Positions 53,832-62,829 of a stretch of 64,000 bases of DNA are shown here, piece by piece. Where the stretch lies: positions 62,001 to 126,000 of the forward strand of contig NZ_CP097332.1 in assembly GCF_023516435.1 (NCBI RefSeq). The letters are read 5' to 3'. The notes under the pieces are model-generated. The model had not been told where the DNA came from. It ran no database searches and was given only the letters and a program-made list of their open reading frames with translations. Numbering within the stretch: the first letter of the stretch is position 1; every line of letters begins with the position of its first letter. The position numbers and the translations under genes are program-made. This stretch comes from Jatrophihabitans telluris. GTDB lineage: Bacteria; Actinomycetota; Actinomycetes; Mycobacteriales; Jatrophihabitantaceae.

Positions 53832-55270
53832 TCGATCCTCGGCCACCGGCGTCAACCCGGCGCTTCGCGACCCGCGGCTCGCTCGCGCAGCGCATCTCGT
53901 TGCTCGCGGTCGCGGTCGCGGTCATCACTGCCCTACTGGCCGGTCTGCTGGCTATCGGTCTGGTGAGTTCGGCCAACCAGACGTCAGCCCGCAAACGTTT
54001 GGCCCGACTGGCCGATCTGGCTCAGACCACCGTCGCCGACACCGGGACCCGAGCCGCGCAACGGCGTGCGCTGCGCGCGCTGCCCGGGGTCAACGTGCAG
54101 TGGGCGCTGCTCGATGGCCAGGGTGGCGTACTGGCGGCGTCCGCACCGCTGGCCCGCAAGTCGGTGACGGCCTCGGACATCGGCGGGCTCACATCGTCCG
54201 GGTCGCTGTCGCTCACCCGCAGCGTGGCCGGATCCACCGTGCTCGTCGAGGGACGGCGGCTGCCCGCCGGGGGCGCGTTGCTGCTGGCCCAGCGCCGCGC
54301 CGACGCGACCCGCGCCGACGACCGGATCATCCGGCGTATCGAGCTCGCGCTGGTCGTAGGGGTGGTCATCGCCATCGCGCTCGGCCTCGTGGTCGCCTAC
54401 CGGATCGCGCGTCCGCTCAAGCGAACCGCCGCGGCGGCCCACGCACTGGCGCTGGGGCATCGAGACGTGCACGTCGGGACCCAAGGGCCGTCGGAGGTGG
54501 CCGAGGTCGGGCACGCGGTCAACACGCTGGCGGTGGCCCTGTCGCACTCGGAGGCCCGGCAGCGGGAGTTCCTGCTGTCGGTCTCGCATGACCTGCGCAC
54601 GCCGTTGACCGCGATCACCGGCTACGCCGAGTCGCTGGCCGATGGCGTGGTGCCCGCCTCCGAGGCGCCCCACGTGGGGGCGATCATGCTGACCGAGGCA
54701 CAGCGGCTCAACCGCTTGGTCTCCGATCTGCTCGACCTGGCGCGCCTGGACGCCCAGGAGTTTCGGATCGACCTCGGCCAGGTCGACGTCTGCGAGCTGG
54801 CCCGCGCGGCCGGCGCGGTCTGGGCCGACCGCTGCGCGGGGGTCGGCGTCCGGTTCTCGGCGGAGTTGCCGGCCGGGTCGCTGTTCGTCCAGACCGATGC
54901 GTCGCGGCTGCGGCAGGTGCTCGACGGGTTGTTCGACAACGCGTTGCGGGTGACCCCGGCCGGCGCCTGGATCGTGTTGGCGGTACGCGCCGAGTCCGCG
55001 GGCCCGCTCACGGCCTGGGTCGTGGCGGAGGTACGCGACGGCGGCCCGGGACTGGCGGAGGAGGACCTTCCCGTTGCCTTCGACCGGTCGGTTCTCTACG
55101 AGCGGTACCGGGGTCAGCGCCAGGTCGGCACCGGTCTCGGCCTGACGATCGTGCACGGGCTGGTGTCGCGACTCGGCGGAGTCATCGAGGCCGGTCACGC
55201 GCCCGAGGGCGGAGCCCGCTTCACCGTGCGGCTACCGGCTCCGCCCTCGTTGCCGGGCCCGGACCGTTGA
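53828..55270 (+). CDS. Sensor histidine kinase
   Basis: A 480-residue membrane kinase. Two membrane segments (about 25-47 and 175-197) flank a small extracellular sensor region; HAMP follows. The H-box is SVSHDLRTPLTAITGYAESL, and the ATPase domain has a N-box (LFDNALRV), DGGPGLAEED and GTGLGLTIVHGLV. It phosphorylates the regulator upstream. The last residues (SLPGPDR) and the TGA stop are encoded by the first, partly degenerate units of repeat array B, so the original 3' end may have been replaced. Confidence 0.93.
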   Translation: MIDPRPPASTRRFATRGSLAQRISLLAVAVAVITALLAGLLAIGLVSSANQTSARKRLARLADLAQTTVADTGTRAAQRRALRALPGVNVQWALLDGQGGVLAASAPLARKSVTASDIGGLTSSGSLSLTRSVAGSTVLVEGRRLPAGGALLLAQRRADATRADDRIIRRIELALVVGVVIAIALGLVVAYRIARPLKRTAAAAHALALGHRDVHVGTQGPSEVAEVGHAVNTLAVALSHSEARQREFLLSVSHDLRTPLTAITGYAESLADGVVPASEAPHVGAIMLTEAQRLNRLVSDLLDLARLDAQEFRIDLGQVDVCELARAAGAVWADRCAGVGVRFSAELPAGSLFVQTDASRLRQVLDGLFDNALRVTPAGAWIVLAVRAESAGPLTAWVVAEVRDGGPGLAEEDLPVAFDRSVLYERYRGQRQVGTGLGLTIVHGLVSRLGGVIEAGHAPEGGARFTVRLPAPPSLPGPDR

Positions 55271-55498
55271 GGTTGCCCTCGTTGCCGGCCCCGGACCGTT
55301 GAGGTTGCCCTCGTTGCCGGCCCCCGACCGTTGAGGTTGCCCTCGTTGCCGGCCCCGGACCGTTGAGGTTGCCCTCGTTGCCGGCCCCGGACCGTTGAGG
55401 TTGCCCTCGTTGCCGGCCCCCGAACCGTTGAGGTTGCCCTCGTTGTCAACCCCGGACCGTTGAGGTTGCCCTCGTTGTCAGCCCCGGACCGTTGAGGT
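55265..55498 (+). repeat. 32-bp-period repeat array B (seven full copies plus a partial)
   Basis: Cores of CGTTGAGGTTGCCCTCGTTG start at 55265, 55297, 55329, 55361, 55393, 55426 and 55458, with a broken copy at 55490. The step is 32 bases, once 33. Spacers are CCGGCCCCGGAC or variants. The array fills the whole convergent gap from the kinase stop codon (inside the first copy) to the stop of the secreted protein gene. A degenerate half-copy (CCCTCGTTG) lies inside the kinase 3' end at about 55244. Confidence 0.95.
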
Positions 55499-55987
55499 CT
55501 ACCTGGCTGTGTCCAGGATGTGCTTGGCGACGGCCGGAGTGCCGGTACCGCTGACCACGGCCTTGTCGCCTGCCTTGACGTCGGTGATCGCGGCGTCCTT
55601 CTTCTTGGCGTGGGTGCGGATTTTGGTGCCTGAATCGACCCCGTACGTGATACTCGTCCCGTCATCGGACTTCACCGTGATCGACGTCGCGCTCACGACA
55701 CTCACCGTGCCCCGGCTTGCCGTGTGGGTAACGCTGCCGGAGCCGTTCTTGGTCACCCACGTGCCATGTTCAAAGTTGCGCAGACGCTGGAACGCGAGTC
55801 GTTTGTGGGATTTGCCGGCCTTGGCACCGGGTGAGGACGAGCCCGCGGCGGCAGCTACCGCAGCTGAGGTTCGCGGCGTGGACGACGGCACGGACGGCGA
55901 CGACGAGCCGGACGTCGCGAGGGCGGCGGTTCCCGCGCCGAGGACGATGGCGCCGGCGGCTCCGGCAGTTGCGAGGGTCTTCCACAT
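55499..55987 (-). CDS. Secreted DUF5666-like protein
   Basis: A 162-residue protein from ATG 55987 with AGGAG upstream. MWKTLATAGAAGAIVLGAGTAALATSG is a signal peptide. A Ser/Pro/Ala linker precedes a small beta domain: GTVSVVSATSITVKSDDGTSITYGVD...VKAGDKAVVSGTG, the pattern of DUF5666-like (OB-type) repeats. Function unknown, outside the cell. Its stop lies against repeat array B. Confidence 0.78.
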   Translation of the reverse strand: MWKTLATAGAAGAIVLGAGTAALATSGSSSPSVPSSTPRTSAAVAAAAGSSSPGAKAGKSHKRLAFQRLRNFEHGTWVTKNGSGSVTHTASRGTVSVVSATSITVKSDDGTSITYGVDSGTKIRTHAKKKDAAITDVKAGDKAVVSGTGTPAVAKHILDTAR

Positions 55988-56182
55988 GGTGAGGGTCTCC
56001 TGTGCTCTACAGCGGGTGCGCACGAACCGGCCCGTGAGGGCGCCGGTCCGTGAGCGTCGGGGCGTTCCCGTCCTGGATCCACGATCGCCGCCCGGGGTGT
56101 GCGGGACGACAAGGAATTGTCAGGATCGTGTTCGGGCCGCTATCGGGGTCAGGCGCCCGTCGCGCCCGATACCGTTGCCGAC

Positions 56183-56677
56183 GTGATCACGCTGCACAAC
56201 GCCGAGCCCCGCACGATGTCGCTGATCGAGGCCTATCCGATCCTCAAACTGCGCATCGATGTGTTCGTGGTCGAGCAGGATTGCGCCTATCCCGACCTCG
56301 ACGACAGGGATCTGGAGGAGACAGCGCGTTGGGTTTGGGCAACGGACGACACCCGCCTGGCGGCGTTACCTGAGCAGGGCCACCCCGCGCCGGCCGACCA
56401 TCCGGTGATCGCCACACTGAGGATCCTGCTCGATCCGGACGGTCGGGCCCGGATCGGCCGGGTCGCCACCGCCGAGTCCGCCCGCTCGAATGGAACAGCC
56501 CGCCGGCTGATGGATCATGCCCTGGAACTCATCGGTCCCGGACGCGTGGTCGTTCTCGAAGCCCAGGCCTATCTGCAGGGCTGGTACGAGCGATTCGGTT
56601 TTGAGGTCAGCGGAAACCCTTATATCGAGGACGGCATACCCCACGTTCCGATGACGAGGGCCGTCCCGCTCGACTGA
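56183..56677 (+). CDS. ElaA-family GNAT acetyltransferase
   Basis: A 164-residue protein. TACCGT (56170-56175) ends seven bases before GTG 56183, so I reject the longer frame from 56099. LRIDVFVVEQDCAYPDLDDRDLE is the ElaA hallmark, and IGRVATAESARSNGTARRLMDHALEL the acetyl-CoA site. YLQGWYERFGFEVSG follows. Substrates are unknown. It converges on the esterase gene across repeat array C. Confidence 0.9.
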   Translation: MITLHNAEPRTMSLIEAYPILKLRIDVFVVEQDCAYPDLDDRDLEETARWVWATDDTRLAALPEQGHPAPADHPVIATLRILLDPDGRARIGRVATAESARSNGTARRLMDHALELIGPGRVVVLEAQAYLQGWYERFGFEVSGNPYIEDGIPHVPMTRAVPLD

Positions 56678-56682
56678 ACGCG

Positions 56683-56766
56683 CAACGAGGGCAACCTCAA
56701 CGCAACTACGCCCGCAACGAGGGCAACCTCAACGCAGCACCACCCGCAACGAGGGCAACCTCAACG
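56683..56766 (-). repeat. 32-bp-period repeat array C (three copies)
   Basis: CAACGAGGGCAACCTCAACG (the complement of the array A and B core) starts at 56683, 56715 and 56747, exactly 32 bases apart, with spacers CAACTACGCCCG and CAGCACCACCCG. The array begins six bases after the ElaA stop, and its last copy contains the TGA of the esterase gene (56761-56763, minus strand). Confidence 0.95.
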
Positions 56767-57645
56767 TACGACGGCGTGCTTGCGAAGGAACTCGCCCAGT
56801 TCGGTGACGGCGTCGCGGGCTTCAGCGACCAGTCCCGCCTGGGCCATGCCCGCGTGCCAGAGACGTTGCTCGGTCAGCGCCACATCGACGCCTTCCGCGC
56901 GCAATCGCTGGACGAAGTGGACCACCTGAGGGTGCAGGACCTCGGTCCTGCAGACGTGCACCAGCGTGGGCGGCAGATCGCCCAGCCGGCCGTGCAGCGG
57001 CGCGACCCCGGGGTCGGCGGGATCGGCAGACCCGATGTACTGCATCGCCGCCCAGCGCCCGAATCCCTCGGAGATGATCAGGTCGCGCTTGCGTCCCTCG
57101 GACAGCGCCATCGGGTCCACCCATGGCGAGGCGAGGGCAAGGGCGCAAACGATGTCCCGCCCGCCGTCCAGCAGCCGCCGGGTCGCCGACACGGCCAGGC
57201 CACCACCCGCCGAGTCTCCGCTGACCCCGACCGCCTCGTGCAGTGCCGAGACCTGCTGGATCGCCGCGACGGCATCGTCCAGCGCGGCGGGATAACGGTG
57301 TTCGGGCGCCAGCCGGTAGTCCGGCAGGTACACAACGGCTCCGGCCGCCTCGGCCAGAAACGCCGCCGCCGAGCGGTAGGCATACGGCGAGCCGACGACG
57401 AAGCCCCCGCCGTGCAGATGGACGATCGCGCGAGGCCGCTCGGTCGCGCCGACGCTGACCCGATAGCCCGGCCGTCCTGCCAGCTCGACCCGCCGGATGA
57501 CCGTGCCGGAGGGGAACGGCAGCGCCGAAGACGCCAGGTCCAGCCACCGGCGCTTTACTCCGATGGGGAAGGGGCGAATGAGTCCAGGGCGCTCGCCCAA
57601 CGCGGTGACGACCGCTGCGATCGGAAACGGCAACATCGGTCTCAT
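56761..57645 (-). CDS. Alpha/beta hydrolase (hormone-sensitive-lipase-like esterase)
   Basis: A 294-residue esterase. HGGGFVVGSPYAYRSAA is the oxyanion motif, GDSAGGGLA the nucleophile elbow and RLWHAGM the catalytic His; the acid seems to be Glu (CRTEVLHP) where Asp is usual. It overlaps the SDR gene by four bases. In a monooxygenase/SDR/esterase set it would hydrolyse the ester or lactone made by Baeyer-Villiger oxidation. Its stop codon lies in repeat array C. Confidence 0.9.
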   Translation of the reverse strand: MRPMLPFPIAAVVTALGERPGLIRPFPIGVKRRWLDLASSALPFPSGTVIRRVELAGRPGYRVSVGATERPRAIVHLHGGGFVVGSPYAYRSAAAFLAEAAGAVVYLPDYRLAPEHRYPAALDDAVAAIQQVSALHEAVGVSGDSAGGGLAVSATRRLLDGGRDIVCALALASPWVDPMALSEGRKRDLIISEGFGRWAAMQYIGSADPADPGVAPLHGRLGDLPPTLVHVCRTEVLHPQVVHFVQRLRAEGVDVALTEQRLWHAGMAQAGLVAEARDAVTELGEFLRKHAVVR

Positions 57646-58490
57646 ACCGGAGACTTCGACGGTGCGGGCATCGTCCGGGCCGACACCTTGGCCACCACCG
57701 CGGAGTACCGCCCACCGAAGAGGCGAACGAAGGCATCGAGGAACTTCGCGTCCGCCCCGATCACCACCCTGGGTTTGTTACCGATTATCCCGTCCACGAT
57801 CGCTCGCGCAGCCGATTCCGGCGTCGTCCGGGCCAGCTTCGAATCGAAGAAATCAGCCAGAGCGGTCTGATCGTGCGCCGCCGCGGCACGAGCGTTGCGG
57901 GCGATCGCGGTCTTGACTCCGCCCGGGTGGACAGCCGTGACGCCAACGGGAGAGCCCGCGACGAGCATCTCCATCCGCAACGATTCGGTGAAGCCGCGCA
58001 CCGCGAACTTGGCGGCGTTGTAGGCCGCTTGGGTCGGTACGGCCATCAGTCCGAACAGGCTGGAGATGTTGACGATGTGCCCGTCACCGCTGGCGATCAG
58101 ATGCGGCAGGAATTCCTTCGTCCCGTGGACCACTCCCCAGAAATCGATGCCCAGTACCCATTCGATGTCGGCGTAGTCGGACTCGGCGATCGTGCCGGTC
58201 ATGGCGACGCCGGCGTTGTTCACCACGACGTTGACGACTCCGAAATCGGACGCGACGGCGCTCGCGTAGGCCGCGAAGGCCGGGCGATCCGCTACGTCCA
58301 GCCGAGCCGTGCGAACCGTTGTCGTGGGATACCGGGCGGCGATTTCTCGTTCTGTCAGCGCCAATCCGCTCTCGTCAACGTCGGACAGGGCCAGCCGAGC
58401 ACCCCGGCCCGCGGCCTCCAACGCCACAGCGCGGCCGATACCCGACCCGGCTCCGGTGATCACAACCACCTTGTTCCGCAGGGTCTTCAT
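57642..58490 (-). CDS. Short-chain dehydrogenase/reductase (SDR)
   Basis: A 282-residue enzyme from ATG 58490, overlapping the monooxygenase stop (ATGA). VVVITGAGSGIGRAVALEAAGRG is the nucleotide motif; VNNAGVAM, the Ser in NISSLFGLM and YNAAK with the catalytic Tyr and Lys are complete. It would oxidise an alcohol to the ketone used by the monooxygenase, or reduce a carbonyl. The trio recalls the mymA region of mycobacteria (monooxygenase, lipase, SDR). Confidence 0.92.
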   Translation of the reverse strand: MKTLRNKVVVITGAGSGIGRAVALEAAGRGARLALSDVDESGLALTEREIAARYPTTTVRTARLDVADRPAFAAYASAVASDFGVVNVVVNNAGVAMTGTIAESDYADIEWVLGIDFWGVVHGTKEFLPHLIASGDGHIVNISSLFGLMAVPTQAAYNAAKFAVRGFTESLRMEMLVAGSPVGVTAVHPGGVKTAIARNARAAAAHDQTALADFFDSKLARTTPESAARAIVDGIIGNKPRVVIGADAKFLDAFVRLFGGRYSAVVAKVSARTMPAPSKSPV

Positions 58491-60064
58491 GCCCACGCCT
58501 TCTGATGGGAGGGGACGTCGTCCCGAGCTATCGCGTGGTACGCGGCCAGGTCGAACCTGGCGGTCATCCGCCGGAACGCCACCGTGGACCGTGGCCACAG
58601 CGTGACGTTGCGGCCGTGATCGTCGAGGTACCAGCTCGAGCAGCCGCCGGTATTCCACACGGTACGTTTCATCCGGCGCTGCAGGGCGATGTTGTATGCG
58701 GCCTCAGCTTCGCGGTCCACTTCGACCGAGGCCAGTCCGTGGCGTCGCATGGTGCGAACCGCGTCGATCAGGTACCCGACCTGGGACTCGATCATGAAGA
58801 CCATCGAGGAATGGCCCAGGCCGGTGTTGGGCCCGACGATGAAGAACAGGTTGGGAAATCCCGACACGGACGCACCCTTGTACGCCTGTACGCCGTGGTC
58901 GGACCAGTGTTCGGACAACGTTCGCCCGTCCTTACCGATGATGTGCTTGGCGACCGGCGTCTCCGTGGGCATGAATCCCGTGGCCACCACGATGGCATCG
59001 GCCTCGCGCGTCACACCGTCGGCCGTTACTACGCCGTTGCCGGTGATCGCGGTGATGCCGCTGGTGATCAGGTCGACGTTGTCGCGGGCAAGCGCTGGGT
59101 ACCAGTCACTGGAAATGAGAACACGCTTGCAACCCAAAGCGAAACTCGGCGTCACGGCCTCGCGAAGCGCGGGGTCGGCGATGGCCCGGGCGATGTTCTT
59201 CCTCGCCTGTCCCTGCGCGAGCCTGCCCAGTCCAGGCTTCAGGGTGAACATCGGCACGGTGGCTTCCCGAGCCCAGTAGACGCCCGCCCGCGCCAGGCGT
59301 TGCAGCGTTGGCACGCGGCGAAATACCACTCGCTCCACATCAGAAATGGCCCGGTCGTGTCTCGGCATGACCCACGGCGCCGTGCGCTGGTACACGTCCA
59401 CCCGCGCGGCGTGGCCGGCGATCTCGGGAACGATCTGGATCGATGAGGCACCGGTGCCGATGACCGCGACCCGTTTTCCGGTCAGGTCATAGTCGTGATT
59501 CCAGTGAGACGAGTGGAAGAGCTCCCCGCGGAACTCCGCGATCCCGTCGATGTCGGGCACCTTCGCGTCGGACAGCGCGCCGGTCGCGGCGACAAGCACC
59601 GTCGCGGTCAGCCCGCCGGCATCGGTGTTCACACGCCACAGGGCGGCTTCGGCGTCCCATGCCGCGTCGAGCAGGCTCGTGCGGAAGCGGAATCGGTCCA
59701 GCACACCCGCTGAGTTGGCCACCCGTCGCAGGTAGTCCTGGACCTCGCGCTGGGGCGAGAACGAGCGCGACCAGTCCGGGTTTAGCGCGAAGGAGAAGGA
59801 GTAGAGCTGGGACGGGACGTCACACGCCGCACCGGGATAGGTGTTGTCCCGCCAAGTGCCGCCGACCTCGTCACCCCGGTCGATCACCAGGTAGTCGTGC
59901 TCGCCGACTTCGTCCAGCTTGATGGCCGCGGCCAGGCCGCCGAAACCCGCGCCGACGACGAGGACCCCCACGTGCGCGGGAAGGGCGCCGGTGCCACTGT
60001 CGAGCGCGGTCTGGGCGTCGACGTCCGTCCCGACCTCGACGGAGCCGGACAGTTCGCTGCTCAT
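58487..60064 (-). CDS. Flavin-binding monooxygenase, Baeyer-Villiger type
   Basis: A 525-residue flavoprotein. VLVVGAGFGGLAAAIKLDEVG (about 33-53) binds FAD, VAVIGTGASSIQIVPEIA binds NADPH, and FRGELFHSSHW between them fits the Baeyer-Villiger fingerprint FxGxxxHxxxW exactly. It should insert oxygen into a ketone to give an ester. TAGTCT ends six bases before ATG 60064, so its mRNA is probably leaderless, and a palindromic site overlaps the -35. First gene of the three-gene operon, divergent from a TetR gene. Confidence 0.92.
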   Translation of the reverse strand: MSSELSGSVEVGTDVDAQTALDSGTGALPAHVGVLVVGAGFGGLAAAIKLDEVGEHDYLVIDRGDEVGGTWRDNTYPGAACDVPSQLYSFSFALNPDWSRSFSPQREVQDYLRRVANSAGVLDRFRFRTSLLDAAWDAEAALWRVNTDAGGLTATVLVAATGALSDAKVPDIDGIAEFRGELFHSSHWNHDYDLTGKRVAVIGTGASSIQIVPEIAGHAARVDVYQRTAPWVMPRHDRAISDVERVVFRRVPTLQRLARAGVYWAREATVPMFTLKPGLGRLAQGQARKNIARAIADPALREAVTPSFALGCKRVLISSDWYPALARDNVDLITSGITAITGNGVVTADGVTREADAIVVATGFMPTETPVAKHIIGKDGRTLSEHWSDHGVQAYKGASVSGFPNLFFIVGPNTGLGHSSMVFMIESQVGYLIDAVRTMRRHGLASVEVDREAEAAYNIALQRRMKRTVWNTGGCSSWYLDDHGRNVTLWPRSTVAFRRMTARFDLAAYHAIARDDVPSHQKAWA

Positions 60065-60070
60065 GGTCCG

Positions 60071-60099
60071 AGACTACGTAGTAATTGAATCATGGTCAA
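60071..60099 (-). promoter_or_regulatory. Promoter of the monooxygenase operon
   Basis: On the minus strand, TTGACC (60094-60099), exactly 17 bases, then TAGTCT (60071-60076), six bases before the ATG. A palindrome ACTACGTAGT (60073-60082) overlaps the -10. This is the cleanest promoter in the window. Confidence 0.7.
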
Positions 60100-60100
60100 T
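60084..60100. promoter_or_regulatory. Probable TetR operator
   Basis: ATTGA-N7-TCAAT is a perfect 17-bp inverted repeat covering the -35 of the monooxygenase promoter, as expected for repression by the divergent TetR protein. Confidence 0.55.
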
Positions 60101-60136
60101 AAGCTCCCTTCTCGTTGACGATGCCCATCTTGCGCG

Positions 60137-60220
60137 CAACAAGGGCAACCTCGACGGGTGCGGCCGCGCAACAAGGGCAACGTCAACGGGTGCGGGCGCG
60201 CAACAAGGGCAACCTCAACG
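60137..60220 (-). repeat. 32-bp-period repeat array D (three copies)
   Basis: CAACAAGGGCAACCTCGACG, CAACAAGGGCAACGTCAACG and CAACAAGGGCAACCTCAACG start at 60137, 60169 and 60201, 32 bases apart. This subfamily has CAACAAGG in place of CAACGAGG. It lies between the monooxygenase promoter and the TetR gene, ending six bases before the TAGGGT of the latter. Confidence 0.93.
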
Positions 60221-60237
60221 GGACTTAGGGTGGACCT

Positions 60238-60825
60238 ATGAATGCGCAGCGCAGGGTCCGGCTCAGTCCGGACCAACGGCGCGAGCAGCTTCTCGAACTC
60301 GGCGTCGAACTCCTGGCGACGCGCACCCTGGACGAACTGTCGGTGGAATTGCTGGCCGAGGAGGCCGGAATCTCCCGCGGCCTGCTGTTTCACTACTTCA
60401 AGAACAAACAGGAATTCCATCGGGAGGTCGTCCGCCGGGCCGCCGAGGACCTGCTGCGCGTGACCGACCCCGATCCGAACCTGCCCGCCGAGCAGCAACT
60501 GGCGTCGTCCATGGCGGCCTACGTCGACTACGTGAGCGAGAAATACCAGTCCTACGTATCGCTCGTTCGCGGAGCGGCCAGTGGCGACGACCAGTTGCGG
60601 GAGATCGCCGACGCCACCAGATCTGCGTTGACCGATCGGATAACCTCGAACTTGGCCAATCTGGGGCTGCATCACACGCCCGCCGCCTTGTTGGCCGCCC
60701 GTGGCTGGACTGCATACGCCGAAGAACTCGTCGTCAGCTGGGCCGCCGCTCCGCCGATTCCGCGCGATGAGCTGATCCGCATGTTGACCGAATCACTCGC
60801 TGCCGTCATCGCGACTGCCCGGTAG
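60238..60825 (+). CDS. TetR/AcrR-family regulator
   Basis: A 195-residue regulator from ATG 60238; TAGGGT ends six bases upstream, so leaderless. The HTH (about 12-60) reads [51 protein letters not shown] in separate parts, with the YF-KNK boundary typical of TetR. The ligand domain is unremarkable. It is divergent from the monooxygenase operon and likely represses it through 60084-60100. Confidence 0.92.
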   Translation: MNAQRRVRLSPDQRREQLLELGVELLATRTLDELSVELLAEEAGISRGLLFHYFKNKQEFHREVVRRAAEDLLRVTDPDPNLPAEQQLASSMAAYVDYVSEKYQSYVSLVRGAASGDDQLREIADATRSALTDRITSNLANLGLHHTPAALLAARGWTAYAEELVVSWAAAPPIPRDELIRMLTESLAAVIATAR

Positions 60826-60851
60826 CCCATCATTTACTAGGATGTCCAACT

Positions 60852-61940
60852 ATGGCTCTCACCGTCCACCGCAATCCCCATCCGCGCTCTGACGCCGACC
60901 GCGAGGCCATCCTGGCCGCGCCCGGATTCGGCCGCTACTTCACCGACCACATGGTCAAGATCGACTGGACCGCCGAGGCCGGCTGGGCGGCCGGGGACGT
61001 CCTGCCCTACGGGCCTCTCGCGCTCGACCCGGCCACGTCCTCGCTGCACTACGGCCAATTGATCTTCGAGGGACTCAAGGCCTACCGCCAGCCGGACGGT
61101 TCGATCGCCACCTTCCGTCCGGACGCGAACGCGGCTCGCTTCCAGCGCTCGGCGCGGCGGCTGGCGATGGCCGAACTGCCCGCGGAGCGGTTCGTGGAGT
61201 CGCTGCAGGCCCTCACCGACGTCGACGGTGCCTGGGTGCCCTCCGGCGCGGACGCGTCGCTGTACTTCCGTCCGTTCATGATCTCCACCGAGGTCGGCCT
61301 CGGGGTGCGTCCGGCCAACGCCTATTCCTACCTACTGATCGCCTCGCCGGCCGGCCCGTACTTCCCCCGCGGAGTGCAGCCGGTCAGTGTGTGGCTCTCG
61401 ACCGAGTACACGCGGGCGGCTCCGGGCGGCACCGGTGAAGCCAAGTGCGCCGGAAACTACGCCGCCTCGTTGGTCGCCCAGGCCCAAGCGGCCGAGAAGG
61501 GGTGCGATCAGGTCGTGTGGCTGGACGCGCACGAGCACCGGTACGTCGAGGAGATGGGCGGGATGAACCTGTACTTCGTGTACGGCTCCGGCGCCAACGC
61601 CCGCATCGTTACCCCGAAACTGTCCGGCACGCTGCTGCCCGGTATCACTCGGGACTCGCTGTTGACCCTGGCCGGCGACCTCGGCTACGCCGCCGAGGAA
61701 GGGCTCATCTCCATCGATGACTGGCGTGAGGGCAACGCCGGCGGCGAGCTCACCGAGGTCTTCGCGTGTGGGACCGCGGCCGTCATCACCCCCGTCGGTG
61801 AGGTCAAGAGCGCGGCGCACGAGTGGACGGTCGGCAACGGCGAGCCCGGTCCGGTGACCATGCGTCTGCGGCAGACGTTGCTCGACATCCAGACCGGCCA
61901 GGCGCCCGACCACCACGGGTGGATGCACACCCTGGTCTGA
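60852..61940 (+). CDS. ilvE: Branched-chain amino acid aminotransferase
   Basis: A 362-residue fold-type IV PLP enzyme from ATG 60852, with TAGGAT ending eight bases upstream. [27 protein letters not shown], the PLP lysine in [32 protein letters not shown] and [15 protein letters not shown] are the family signatures. It interconverts Leu, Ile and Val with their 2-oxoacids using glutamate, the last step of their synthesis. Length is normal for the actinobacterial form. Confidence 0.95.
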   Translation: MALTVHRNPHPRSDADREAILAAPGFGRYFTDHMVKIDWTAEAGWAAGDVLPYGPLALDPATSSLHYGQLIFEGLKAYRQPDGSIATFRPDANAARFQRSARRLAMAELPAERFVESLQALTDVDGAWVPSGADASLYFRPFMISTEVGLGVRPANAYSYLLIASPAGPYFPRGVQPVSVWLSTEYTRAAPGGTGEAKCAGNYAASLVAQAQAAEKGCDQVVWLDAHEHRYVEEMGGMNLYFVYGSGANARIVTPKLSGTLLPGITRDSLLTLAGDLGYAAEEGLISIDDWREGNAGGELTEVFACGTAAVITPVGEVKSAAHEWTVGNGEPGPVTMRLRQTLLDIQTGQAPDHHGWMHTLV

Positions 61941-62081
61941 CGTCCGTCGCGGCGTCGGAGGGGCGGGGCTGGTTTCGGCTGGATGCTGGTGCAAGCCGAG
62001 GCGGTGGGGCACTCTGGACCAACGTTCGCTGGAAGGACGCGGACCAGAAATTCGTCGCGACTGTCAGAGGGGGCCGGGCTC

Positions 62082-62828
62082 GTGCAGGCTGAGTCGTTCC
62101 TGGACCGCATCGGCCCGGAGACCGAGCTGCTGACCCGGGCCGCAACGTGGGCCGGCTTGGAGGCGAAGGTCCCGTCCTGCCCCGGATGGACGGTTCGCAG
62201 GCTCGTGCAGCACACCACCAAGGTGCACCACTCGACCTTGGCCTTGCTGCGCGGCGGTGACCACGCCACTTTCAGCTTCGACCTGCCCCCGGACGAGGAC
62301 CTGTTCGAGATCCTCACCTCCGGCGCCGCGCAGCTGGAGTGGGCCCTGCGCGCGGCCACCGACGACCTCGCCGTGTGGACCTTTCTGCCGACGTCGGTGC
62401 CGCGGTTGTTCTGGGCGCGTCGTCAGGCCCATGAGACGGCCATGCACCGGGTCGACGCCGAACTCGCGGCGGCGTGCGGGGTGACGGAGTTCGACCCCGG
62501 TTTCGCCGCCGATGGCCTGGACGAGCTGCTCATCAGCTTCGTCGCCTCCCGTTTTCGCGGGGTCGGGGTGCCGCGTCCGTTCACGCTCGGAGTCACGCCC
62601 CTGGACGTCAATGCCGGCTGGACCGTTTCGGCCGGTGCGGGTGGCGTCTCGTCGGTGCGTGAGGTTCGCGACGGCTGTGACCTGATGGTGTTCGGAATGG
62701 CCAGCGACCTCTACCGCTGGGCCTGGAACCGGGCCGGGGACGACGAGGTGTCCCTGCGCGGCGATATGACGATCGCGGATCTGTGGCGCTCGACGTTCCG
62801 GGTCGGAGCCCGCCAGCCGTCCGCCTGA
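62082..62828 (+). CDS. Maleylpyruvate-isomerase-family mycothiol-dependent enzyme
   Basis: A 248-residue protein from GTG 62082, preceded by AGAGGGGG; the longer frame has no such site. The N-terminal DinB-like helix bundle shows CPGWTVRRLVQHTTKVHH (~37-55) and ARRQAHETAMHRVDAELA (~110), with His residues that bind metal. A C-terminal SCP2-like/MDMPI_C domain ends YRWAWNRAG. These enzymes use mycothiol as cofactor; substrate unknown. The stop is followed at once by repeat array E. Confidence 0.87.
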   Translation: MQAESFLDRIGPETELLTRAATWAGLEAKVPSCPGWTVRRLVQHTTKVHHSTLALLRGGDHATFSFDLPPDEDLFEILTSGAAQLEWALRAATDDLAVWTFLPTSVPRLFWARRQAHETAMHRVDAELAAACGVTEFDPGFAADGLDELLISFVASRFRGVGVPRPFTLGVTPLDVNAGWTVSAGAGGVSSVREVRDGCDLMVFGMASDLYRWAWNRAGDDEVSLRGDMTIADLWRSTFRVGARQPSA

Positions 62829-62829
62829 C

